Shown here piece after piece: positions 34,631 through 42,235 of a stretch of DNA of 64,000 nucleotides. This DNA is from Bacteroidales bacterium (GTDB lineage: Bacteria; Bacteroidota; Bacteroidia; Bacteroidales; UBA3663). The translations under genes and the position numbers were made by a program. Within the stretch, counting starts at the first letter, position 1. Each line of letters starts with the position of its first letter. The stretch is from assembly GCA_024694125.1 (NCBI GenBank), contig JAILKE010000038.1, positions 1 to 64,000 of the forward strand, given 5' to 3'. The notes beneath the pieces are model-generated. The model did no database searches, was not told the origin of the DNA, and saw only the letters and a program-made list of their open reading frames with translations.

Positions 34631-35326
34631 TTACGGCTTGAGTCGGATGGCGGTCACATTGCGGCCCGTCCCTATTCCCTCACGTCGGGCTGAGTAGAGC
34701 ACATCACTGTGCTGATAGGTACAGATGGGGCTGCAATCTATATGGTCCAATGGGACATCCACCTCCATCATATCCATCACATTACTCTGCCACAGGTCGA
34801 TGTGCGGACGCACACCACCCGCTACGATGCAGGCAGCACGATCAGCCTGTACAAACTGCTCCGCCACCTCGGGACCTACCTCATAGGCATCGGGCGAGAT
34901 GCTGGGACCAATCATTGCCCATACATCGGTCATCTGACATCCATACCTATCGGCCATGTGGTCCAATGTGCGCCGCACGATGTGCTGCACCGTACCACGC
35001 CAACCGGCATGCACAGCCGCCACGACATGCTTCACAGGATCGAAGAGCAACACCGGAACACAGTCGGCGGTACGTACTCCGATCCACTGACCTGCCACAG
35101 TACACACCACAGCATCCGCCTCGGGACGTTCTGCCCCGTCATCGGTCATGACCAACCCCTGTTCTATATCATATATCCGTGTGCCGTGCACCTGGTGCGG
35201 CATCCATACGTCGGTCATCGCATTCTCTGACTGACGCATAGTACTGTAATGCTCGATACCCTGTTGCTGCAACAGCAACTGCGACTGAAAGACTTCGCCT
35301 CGATCGGCCCATTTAGAAATCTGCAC
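34631..35326 (-). CDS. pgeF: YfiH/PgeF family (LACC1-like) copper oxidase or purine nucleoside phosphorylase
   Basis: 231 residues. Family landmarks: WMPHQVHGTRI, EADAVVCTVAGQWIGVRTADCVPVLLFDP (metal-binding His and Cys), VAAVHAGWRGTVQHIV, and IGPSISPDAYEVGPEV. Members have been described as multicopper polyphenol oxidases, as purine nucleoside phosphorylases/adenosine deaminases, and as peptidoglycan editing factor in E. coli. Which reaction applies here cannot be told. It converges on the AraC gene with a 9-base gap. Confidence 0.9.
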   Translation of the reverse strand: MQISKWADRGEVFQSQLLLQQQGIEHYSTMRQSENAMTDVWMPHQVHGTRIYDIEQGLVMTDDGAERPEADAVVCTVAGQWIGVRTADCVPVLLFDPVKHVVAAVHAGWRGTVQHIVRRTLDHMADRYGCQMTDVWAMIGPSISPDAYEVGPEVAEQFVQADRAACIVAGGVRPHIDLWQSNVMDMMEVDVPLDHIDCSPICTYQHSDVLYSARREGIGTGRNVTAIRLKP

Positions 35327-35444
35327 GATAAGTTTCGATTTTTATAAAGACGATAAACAAGTTAAAAACAATACAAACAATCCAATTAGGCAATCATTTT
35401 TAATTTTTAACTCTTAATTTTTAATTATTTATTGGGCAATGGCT

Positions 35445-35906
35445 TCAACAGAAGACTTTGTCCAATTTCACGTCCCACTCATCGGTGGGGATTTCGGGCA
35501 ATAGCTGGCAGGAGAAAGCAGCGCCCCACTTGGGACAATGCAACGAAGGGAGCAATCGGTCATAATATCCCTTGCCACGACCCATACGGTCACCTTGAGC
35601 CGTGAATGCCCGACCTGGGATAATGGCCAGATCGACCTTTTCCAACAATGCCGGGTCAAGCGCCGGAGCATCGGCCGATGGTTGAGGCATCAGCAACTGC
35701 TTGCCCGAGTCGCGCGCGTCCTGAATCAACAGTCCCAGGTCCACCTCGTCGGGCATAGCCTCGTAGAGCAGCACCGTCTCTGCTCCCTGCCACTCTGCCG
35801 TACCTATTATCTGCAGGCACACGAAGAGCGAAGCCGAGTCGCGGTCCGCGGCTTTCATCTTTGATATGCGTTCTTTAATCTGTTTGCGTATTTCCTGTTT
35901 AGACAT
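35445..35906 (-). CDS. 5-formyltetrahydrofolate cyclo-ligase (short form)
   Basis: Converts 5-formyl-THF to 5,10-methenyl-THF with ATP. 153 residues from MSKQEIRKQIKERISKM; the extra 24 upstream codons fall in AT-rich spacer words and are rejected. Conserved parts: VLLYEAMPDEVDLGLLI, the substrate/ATP loop MGRGKGYYDRLLP and the C-terminal DEWDVKLDKVFC. It is shorter than the usual 180-200 residues, mainly through reduced loops; all end motifs are present, so it is probably functional. Confidence 0.88.
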   Translation of the reverse strand: MSKQEIRKQIKERISKMKAADRDSASLFVCLQIIGTAEWQGAETVLLYEAMPDEVDLGLLIQDARDSGKQLLMPQPSADAPALDPALLEKVDLAIIPGRAFTAQGDRMGRGKGYYDRLLPSLHCPKWGAAFSCQLLPEIPTDEWDVKLDKVFC

Positions 35907-36035
35907 CAATATATTTACTATTTGACTATTTACTATTTTTCTATTTATTTGACAATTTAATAATTTAATTATTTCCAATCCAATTGGTTTTCAACTTTCA
36001 ATTGGTAAATTTTATCAATTGTCAATTATCAATTA

Positions 36036-36521
36036 TCAATTGCTCCCAGCACCCACCTTGTAAACTATTCGGAAGATGCCATCATTATACGAAGTAGAAG
36101 TGATGCGGAACGAACCAATCTCGGCAGTGCTCTGAACGTGCGTACCGATACAGGCACAGACGTCGTAGTCACCGATGCGGACCAGGCGGAGCGTCTCGCT
36201 GGCATCGTCAGGCAGTTTGTCGAGCGGCACATCGGCAGGCACCTCGTCCCGGCGCACGAACTCGTAGGTCACAGGCAGGTCGCTGGCAACGAGCTGAGAC
36301 ATCGTCTCCTGGACCTGTGCTATCTGCTCGGGCGTAGGCGCGACTGGCAGAGGCCAATTGATCTTGCTCTTCTTTCGTTCTATGTGCGCATCCTTGGAAC
36401 GGCCGCAACCGAACATACGGTCCATGGTCTGATTGAGCAGATGCTCGGCGGTGTGAGCCGGGGCATACTCCTCCTTATGATGTTCATTGAGTACAGGGGC
36501 TGAAGTAGGGTCAATTTCCAT
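36036..36521 (-). CDS. AlaX-type tRNA-editing protein
   Basis: 161 residues, a stand-alone version of the second additional domain of alanyl/threonyl-tRNA synthetases, expected to deacylate mischarged Ser- or Gly-tRNA(Ala). The four zinc ligands are visible: HTAEH near residue 23-27 and CACIGTH around 127-133. The N-terminal beta barrel of longer AlaX forms is absent. The product should act in the cytosol. It is transcribed from its own good promoter. Confidence 0.88.
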   Translation of the reverse strand: MEIDPTSAPVLNEHHKEEYAPAHTAEHLLNQTMDRMFGCGRSKDAHIERKKSKINWPLPVAPTPEQIAQVQETMSQLVASDLPVTYEFVRRDEVPADVPLDKLPDDASETLRLVRIGDYDVCACIGTHVQSTAEIGSFRITSTSYNDGIFRIVYKVGAGSN

Positions 36522-36591
36522 ATATAAGACTTTAATTATTTAGCGGTTATAAGTAAAGTAGGTACTTAATCATTTTGCAATCAAATCAGCG

Positions 36592-36623
36592 CAAAGTTAC
36601 TCTCTTTTTGTCAATTTGCCAAA
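36592..36623 (-). promoter_or_regulatory. Promoter of the AlaX gene
   Basis: Minus strand TTTGG (36623-36619), 19 bases, TAACTTTG (36599-36592). Confidence 0.7.
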
Positions 36624-36668
36624 TTTTCATGTTATAAATATGAATTTTTGCCATTTTTTATATATAAA

Positions 36669-36700
36669 TTTGGTGGATTAAAATAAAGTAGTTATCTTTG
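36669..36700 (+). promoter_or_regulatory. Promoter of the small lipoprotein gene
   Basis: TTTGG (36669-36673), 19 bases, TATCTTTG (36693-36700). The leader to 36935 is about 230 bases with no recognised riboswitch. Confidence 0.7.
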
Positions 36701-36934
36701 CCGCAATACCAAGGAAGAAAAAAACTCCAAGATTAATCGGAAGGAGATTGACCACCAGACACCTCTTTACCGAATAGCGTACAATCTTCTCATTGGTTTC
36801 GTATTACTGTAAGTTTTTCCGATCAAACGGAAGTTGCGAAATAATGCATTGATTAAAGCCTTTTCTTAATTATTTCACAAGAGTACTGCAAGTACGACAA
36901 GGCACTACATTTCTTCATTCAAATCAATATCGAC

Positions 36935-37303
36935 ATGAAACTGTTCAGCAAGTATCTGAAAGCTGTTATACTTTGTAGCGTTGTAGGTTTCTGTGCATCT
37001 TGTACCAATCCCAAGCAAGAAGCAGTCAACAGACTCCGTGCTCTGTTCGAAGATGCCAAAGCCAACTCCAAGACATATACCGACGAACAATGGATGATCT
37101 ATCTGGTCGAATACCAGCAGGTAGATTCGCTGTTGTCCGAATTTGTTTTCAGCGACAATGAATTGGCCGAGATAAGCCCGATGAAGGGCAGATGCAGTGC
37201 CTATGCGCTCAAGGCCAAGGCGGTCCGAGACTCTCACCAGATTGACAATGCCCTCCACGATAGCCGGGGCGTGTTCAAGGGTTTCGAGAGTGGCTTAAAA
37301 TGA
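36935..37303 (+). CDS. Small predicted lipoprotein
   Basis: 122 residues, function unknown. MKLFSKYLKAVILCSVVGFCASC is a lipoprotein signal with lipobox CASC. The rest is mostly helical and charged (KQEAVNRLRALFEDAKANSKTYTDEQW, YQQVDSLLSEFVFSDNELAEI) with conserved-looking GRCSAYALKAKAVRDSHQI. Similar small helical lipoproteins are frequent in Bacteroidales. Own promoter and terminator. Confidence 0.78.
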   Translation: MKLFSKYLKAVILCSVVGFCASCTNPKQEAVNRLRALFEDAKANSKTYTDEQWMIYLVEYQQVDSLLSEFVFSDNELAEISPMKGRCSAYALKAKAVRDSHQIDNALHDSRGVFKGFESGLK

Positions 37304-37323
37304 TTTTTTTCTTTACTCCATAG

Positions 37324-37363
37324 ACTGGAAGTCGGGTGCAATGCTCGGCTTCCAGTTTTTTTT
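37324..37363 (+). terminator. Intrinsic terminator
   Basis: ACTGGAAGTCG / CGGCTTCCAGT 11-bp stem, then eight T. Confidence 0.9.
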
Positions 37364-37494
37364 GTACGATGCCCGAAATAAGCCCCAATTATTCATTGTT
37401 TCAAATATCGGGCGCGACACATTACTTTAAAACGATTAAGGGCTGGAGAGCACAGGGATAGGACTCCATTGAGATAATACCCTATTTTGGGGAT

Positions 37495-37524
37495 TGAGCA
37501 AGAGACAGATTGTAACTACCTTTG
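37495..37524 (+). promoter_or_regulatory. Promoter upstream of the PepSY/heme block
   Basis: TTG (37495-37497), 19 bases, TACCTTTG (37517-37524) followed by CACCGC. Confidence 0.65.
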
Positions 37525-37788
37525 CACCGCAAAAAAACAAACACTCTAACATCGTCTTTAAGGTAAAAAAGTAAGATGAAAGATAGAGCGCCGGGACCAC
37601 AGGAACGGCATAATAATATTAAATAATGTGTGTAGGGGTCATTGACCCAAATAAAAAGAGTTAATCGCTGTAGAGACATCGGAAAAGAGACCGACCCGAA
37701 CGGGGCGAGTCAATAACCGATATATCCGAAACAGAGAACTCGGACAAAGAGACATGCTCAAAAAAGGAAGTAGAAAGGGTATTGTACT
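37525..37788 (+). other. Leader of the PepSY gene
   Basis: About 260 bases without a gene. It contains CATCGTCTTTAAGGTAAA (37549-37566), close to CATTGTCTTTGAGGTAAA in the leader of outer-membrane paralog A (about 13417-13434). GGGGTCA/TGACCC (about 37635) can pair. No cobalamin or FMN riboswitch core was found by eye. Confidence 0.35.
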
Positions 37789-39273
37789 ATGAGTTGGAGA
37801 GTCTGGCACAAGTGGGCAGGCATACTCCTGGCCATTCCCATCATGATATTCTGTTTCAGCGGCGTCGTACTGAATCACCGACAGGCGCTGAGCCGATTTG
37901 CAGTGTCGCGCAGTTGGTTGCCCGATGCCTACCAGATAGAGCATTGGAACCAGGGCGTGGTGCGCGGTTCGCTGTGGCTTTCCGACTCCGTGCAGTTATT
38001 GTACGGACAGGTCGGAATGTGGCAGACCGATTCCGCCATGAGCTATGCCACAGATTACAACGCAGGAGTGACCCCAGGCATAGACAACCGCAAGATAAGC
38101 CACGTGGTACGCACAGCCGATGGACAGTTGTGGGCATCGGGCCTGTACGACGTATGGCGCCGTGATACAGTGTCCGATGCGTGGCAGGCAGTACAGCTGC
38201 CCGGCAATGAAGAACGCATCAGCGACATAGCGCTGCGTGGCGGCGATACCCTGGTGGTAGCCACACGCTCCACGCTCTACACGGCGCACGGACCGGAGTA
38301 CACGTTCCAGGAGCGTCCCCTACCCTGCCCCGAGGGCTACACACCGCACACCACACTGTTCAAGACCGTCTGGATGCTGCACAGCGGCGAACTGTTCGGT
38401 CTGCCAGGCCGTCTGGTAGTGGATATGCTGGGCATCGTCCTGTTCATACTCTGCGTGACTGGCATCATCTTCTTCGTGCTGCGCTACACGATACGCGGTG
38501 CCCGCAATGCCAAGCAGCAAGCTGGGTGGATGAAGTGGCAGCTGAAGTGGCACAAACGCCTGGGCACCTGGCTCATCGTGCTCACCGTACTGTTGGCCGT
38601 GACCGGCATGTGTCTGCGCCCACCGTTGATGATTCCGTTGGTGATGACCGATGTCAAGCCCCTGCCTGGTTCGACGCTCGATGACCCCAATGCCCTGCAC
38701 GACAAACTGCGCGGCATCCGTTGGGACGAGTTGCGCCAACAGTGGCTCCTCTCCACCAGCGAGGGGTTCTACTGGCTCGACACGACACTCTGTCAGTCGG
38801 CGCCCCAGCCGGCACGCCCTGCTCCTGGCGTCAGTCCGATGGGCATCACGGTCTTTGAGCCCGATGGTGACGAGTGGTTGATAGGCTCAATGAGTGGTCT
38901 ATACCGCTGGCAACCGGACTCGGCGCGCATATTGGACTTCTATACCGGTCAACCTTACCGACGTCCCACAGGCCGTCCTGTAGGCACACACGCCGTGATG
39001 GGCTATCTGCCTGCCACACCCCAACGCGATGCTGTTGCCTTCGAATATAGTGCCGCGCCCAATGTCGCTATGCCCGATATGCCTACGGAACTGCAGTCAC
39101 AGCCCATGTCACTGTGGAACTTCGCTCTCGAACTCCACGTGGGCCGATGCTATGAACCGTTCCTCGGCTCTGTCGTCTCCGTCCTGTTCGTCTTCATATC
39201 GGGATTGCTGCTCGCGCTGATCTTGATCTCGGGATACATAATCGTCAAGCGACGCACGTCATTTCACAAATGA
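37789..39273 (+). CDS. PepSY-associated membrane protein
   Basis: 494 residues. Start MSWRVWHKWAGILLAIPIMIFCFSGVVLNH, the first PepSY_TM helix with its HKW; later LGIVLFILCVTGIIFFVLRY, KWHKRLGTWLIVLTVLLAVTGM and a final helix FVFISGLLLALILISGYII. This is the fold of FoxB/PiuB-like inner-membrane reductases linked to siderophore and heme uptake. The periplasmic loops carry repeats resembling propeller blades (DGQLWASGLYDVWRRD, GGDTLVVATRSTLYTAHG, DEWLIGSMSGLYRW) instead of ordinary PepSY domains. It precedes the hmu genes by 220 bases and probably assists iron release or reduction. Confidence 0.82.
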   Translation: MSWRVWHKWAGILLAIPIMIFCFSGVVLNHRQALSRFAVSRSWLPDAYQIEHWNQGVVRGSLWLSDSVQLLYGQVGMWQTDSAMSYATDYNAGVTPGIDNRKISHVVRTADGQLWASGLYDVWRRDTVSDAWQAVQLPGNEERISDIALRGGDTLVVATRSTLYTAHGPEYTFQERPLPCPEGYTPHTTLFKTVWMLHSGELFGLPGRLVVDMLGIVLFILCVTGIIFFVLRYTIRGARNAKQQAGWMKWQLKWHKRLGTWLIVLTVLLAVTGMCLRPPLMIPLVMTDVKPLPGSTLDDPNALHDKLRGIRWDELRQQWLLSTSEGFYWLDTTLCQSAPQPARPAPGVSPMGITVFEPDGDEWLIGSMSGLYRWQPDSARILDFYTGQPYRRPTGRPVGTHAVMGYLPATPQRDAVAFEYSAAPNVAMPDMPTELQSQPMSLWNFALELHVGRCYEPFLGSVVSVLFVFISGLLLALILISGYIIVKRRTSFHK

Positions 39274-39284
39274 CGCACGTCGAT

Positions 39285-39400
39285 TGACAATTGATAATTG
39301 ACAATTGATAATTGATAAATCCCTCCTAATTGAAAATTGAAAATTGAAAATTGAAAATTGAAAGTTGAAAGTTGAAAATTGAAAGCCAATTAGGTTGGAA
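39285..39400. repeat. AATTGA/TCAATT word array
   Basis: aattgataattgacaattgataattg and ttgaaaattgaaag units fill the spacer. The same vocabulary fills 35990-36045, 57205-57280, 61130-61225 and 62740-62830. Confidence 0.6.
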
Positions 39401-39494
39401 ATAATCAAAAAATTAAATTTTCAAATAAATAGTAAATTGTAAATAGTCAAATTGTAAACAAATATATTAACCATTTTTTAATCAACTAAAATTT

Positions 39495-40004
39495 ATGAAA
39501 ATCAAGAATTTCTTGGCCATTATGATGGCCGCAGTGACTTTGTCAATGAGTGCAGTATCTTGCGATGACGATGATGATGACGACAACGAGACTCTCGCTG
39601 AGGAGGTAGCAGACAGCTATCTGGGCGATATGACCCTGACAGTAATGGGTTCAGCATCAGAATACGATTCAGTGACTTTCGTGCTCACTGCCGAGACCGA
39701 CAACACCATCTCGCTCACCACTCCAGCCATCGGCGAAGGCAGCATGGCATTGCCAGCTCTCACCGTTAATGGCCTCGAACTGACCAAAAACACCGTAGCC
39801 GGTGTAGATATCATCACCGTTTCAGTAGACGAAATCACTGGTTCAATCGAAGTTAACGGCGAGACCAAGAACTACACCTTCTCTGGTCTGAACATTGCTG
39901 TTTCACCTGCTGCCGAGACTGCTTCCATCGCCTACAGCCTGCAGTATGGCAAGATGCCTATGGCTATGGTCGTAGCATTCACCGGTTCAGAAGTAGAAGA
40001 CTAA
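39495..40004 (+). CDS. Calycin-like lipoprotein in HmuY position
   Basis: 169 residues. MKIKNFLAIMMAAVTLSMSAVSC is a lipoprotein signal, directly followed by an unusual DDDDDDDNE acidic run, then a beta-rich domain (YLGDMTLTVMG, DSVTFVLTAE, ISLTTPAIGEGSMALPALTVNGLEL, GSIEVNGETKNYTFSGLNIAV). This fits the calycin-like lipoproteins of Bacteroidota (PF13944 type). In Porphyromonas the first hmu gene is the heme-binding HmuY; this protein occupies that place before hmuR but has no evident HmuY sequence. A heme- or metal-capturing surface role is inference. Confidence 0.72.
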   Translation: MKIKNFLAIMMAAVTLSMSAVSCDDDDDDDNETLAEEVADSYLGDMTLTVMGSASEYDSVTFVLTAETDNTISLTTPAIGEGSMALPALTVNGLELTKNTVAGVDIITVSVDEITGSIEVNGETKNYTFSGLNIAVSPAAETASIAYSLQYGKMPMAMVVAFTGSEVED

Positions 40005-40038
40005 GCAATCCCCTTCCCCCCCCTTCAAAACATAAAAG

Positions 40039-40059
40039 GAGCAAACACAGCGTTTGCTC
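40039..40059. promoter_or_regulatory. Hairpin between lipoprotein gene and hmuR
   Basis: GAGCAAAC-acagc-GTTTGCTC perfect 8-bp stem without T-run: likely a processing or partial-termination site that sets a higher level of the first gene. Confidence 0.5.
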
Positions 40060-40072
40060 ACTACAACAAACA

Positions 40073-42235
40073 ATGATGCAGCGTAGATTTACACTCTCTA
40101 TAATCCTCAGTGGCCTGGCGTGCAGCCTGGCTGCTGAGGCTATATCCAACAGCAACACAGCAGCTCCCGATGCCAAGACTGTGGCCGATGCCAAGTCAGA
40201 AGCCGACGCCAAGGGCAAGACAGCCACTGCGACCACACCCGAGGCCGAACCCGAATGTCGTACCTCTATACTCGACCAGGTAGTAGTGACTGGCACATTG
40301 ACCCCCAAGACCCTCAAGGACGTGCCCGTAGTGACCCGCGTCATCACGAGCGACGACATACAGAAGGCCGATGCCACCAACATACAGGATATGCTGGTAC
40401 AGGAACTGCCCGGTCTGGAGTTCGGCTTCGCCATGAGCCAGGAGACATCGCTCAACCTGTGCGGATTCGGCGGCAATGCCGTACTCTTCCTGGTCGATGG
40501 CGAACGTCTGGCAGGCGAGACTATGGACAATACCGACTACACGCGACTCAACCTGGACAACGTGGGCCGCATCGAGATTGTCAAGGGTGCAGCCTCGGCT
40601 CTGTACGGTTCGAATGCCGTGGGCGGTGTAATCAACCTCATCACACGCGAGTCGTCGGCTCCCTGGACGCTCAACGTCAACTCGCGATACAACTCCTTCG
40701 GCGACGAGTGGCGCAACGGTGCCACGCTGACCACGCATCGCGACAAGTGGAGCACGCAGACCAATTTCCAGCAGACCAAGATAGATCCCATCACGCTGAC
40801 CACCAATGCCAGTTCGCTCGATGACGTGATTGCCGCCCTGCTCGGACAGACCTCGACATCGACCAAGAAGGACGACTCCGACATCACCCGTCTGTACGGT
40901 CAGGAGACATACAATATCAAGGAGCGCGTCACCTACCGTCCCAATGACCACCTGCGGCTGACCGCCCGAGGCGGTTATTTCTACCGCGAGAGCCAACGTT
41001 CGACCTACGACTATCACTACCACGCCTACAGCGGCGGACTGAAGGGTGCCTACAACTGGCTGGACGGCCGCACGCTCGAACTGTCGTACGCCTTCGATCA
41101 GTATGACAAGGCCAACTACACCCCCGATGGCAAGCGCACGCACGACCATGACTACACCAACCGTCAGCACGTCGGACACCTGCTCTACAACCAGACCATA
41201 GGCGAGAAGCATCAACTCACCGCCGGCGCCGATGTGCTCAATGACTATCTGACCACCTATCAGTTCAAGGACAACTGCGCACATCAGCAGACCAATGCCG
41301 ATGCCTTTGCCCAGTTCGACTGGAATCCCACATCGAGCATCAATGTAGTGACCAGCGTACGCTACGATTACTTCTCGGCATCGGAGGCACAGGCCACCAC
41401 TGCCCGACTGGCCGCCATGTACAAGTGGACCGACTTCTCGCTGCGTGCATCGTATGCCGGCGGATTCCGCGCGCCGTCGCTCAAGGAGATGTACATGCAC
41501 TTCGACATGGGCAACATGGGCTACATGATATACGGCAATCCCGACCTCAAGCCCGAGCGCAGCAACAACTTCAACCTCGCTGCCGAACATACCAACAACG
41601 TGAATATGGGCAACTGGCTGGACGGTTCGTACAGCGTGACCGTAATGGGCTACTGCAACGTATTCGACAAGCGCATCACCACCGTGGGCCGCTGGTGGTA
41701 CACCGACCCGACTACAGGCGAGACCGTACTTACTACCGACGAGGCCGAGGCCAAGACCTACAACCCCGACGGCACCGAGGGTGCACTCTACTACAACGAG
41801 GACGGAGTCACTGTGACTGGCATCGACGTGTGCGCCCAGTACCACCTGGACATGGGTCTGGGGCTCAAGTACAGTTATGCCTACATGCACGAGAGTGGCA
41901 ATACGGTTGACTCGCAGTTCACCCAGCCCCGCTCCCACTCCATGACCTGGCGTGCCGACTACGACCGTCAGTTCACCGAGGACTACGGCATCAACCTCGC
42001 CCTGTCTGGCCGTTGGGCAGGCAAACCGCAGAGCGGTCGCACCGACGTGGACCAGGGCTACACCCTGTGCAAGGCCACCCTGCAACAGCGCATCTGGCGC
42101 GGCGTACGCGTCAACCTGGCTGTGGACAATATTTTTAACTACAAGCCCGACACATACTACTTCAGTTCGCCTATGGTGATAGGTACCACCTGGAGTCTGG
42201 GTGTCTCGCTCGACATAGACAGAATGTTCGAATGA
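40073..42235 (+). CDS. hmuR: TonB-dependent heme receptor HmuR
   Basis: 720 residues. Signal peptide MMQRRFTLSIILSGLACSLAAEA; an odd Ala/Lys/Asp-rich linker (DAKTVADAKSEADAKGKTATA, residues about 35-58); plug domain (LDQVVVTGTLTPKTLKDVPV, VLFLVDGERLAGET, IEIVKGAASALYGSNAVGGVIN); then a 22-strand barrel. The HmuR/HemR heme-receptor signatures FRAPSLKEMYM and NPDLKPERSNNFNL are present. The stop overlaps the start of the next gene (ATGA), so it is coupled to the CobN-like gene. Confidence 0.92.
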   Translation: MMQRRFTLSIILSGLACSLAAEAISNSNTAAPDAKTVADAKSEADAKGKTATATTPEAEPECRTSILDQVVVTGTLTPKTLKDVPVVTRVITSDDIQKADATNIQDMLVQELPGLEFGFAMSQETSLNLCGFGGNAVLFLVDGERLAGETMDNTDYTRLNLDNVGRIEIVKGAASALYGSNAVGGVINLITRESSAPWTLNVNSRYNSFGDEWRNGATLTTHRDKWSTQTNFQQTKIDPITLTTNASSLDDVIAALLGQTSTSTKKDDSDITRLYGQETYNIKERVTYRPNDHLRLTARGGYFYRESQRSTYDYHYHAYSGGLKGAYNWLDGRTLELSYAFDQYDKANYTPDGKRTHDHDYTNRQHVGHLLYNQTIGEKHQLTAGADVLNDYLTTYQFKDNCAHQQTNADAFAQFDWNPTSSINVVTSVRYDYFSASEAQATTARLAAMYKWTDFSLRASYAGGFRAPSLKEMYMHFDMGNMGYMIYGNPDLKPERSNNFNLAAEHTNNVNMGNWLDGSYSVTVMGYCNVFDKRITTVGRWWYTDPTTGETVLTTDEAEAKTYNPDGTEGALYYNEDGVTVTGIDVCAQYHLDMGLGLKYSYAYMHESGNTVDSQFTQPRSHSMTWRADYDRQFTEDYGINLALSGRWAGKPQSGRTDVDQGYTLCKATLQQRIWRGVRVNLAVDNIFNYKPDTYYFSSPMVIGTTWSLGVSLDIDRMFE

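Noticed and set aside
37525..37788. Possible cobalamin riboswitch before the heme block
   Set aside because: The B12-box and other core motifs could not be found; the downstream CobN-like protein belongs to a heme operon, not a B12 one.
40196..42085. 629-codon minus-strand frame
   Set aside because: Shadow of the hmuR gene, which has complete receptor motifs on the plus strand.
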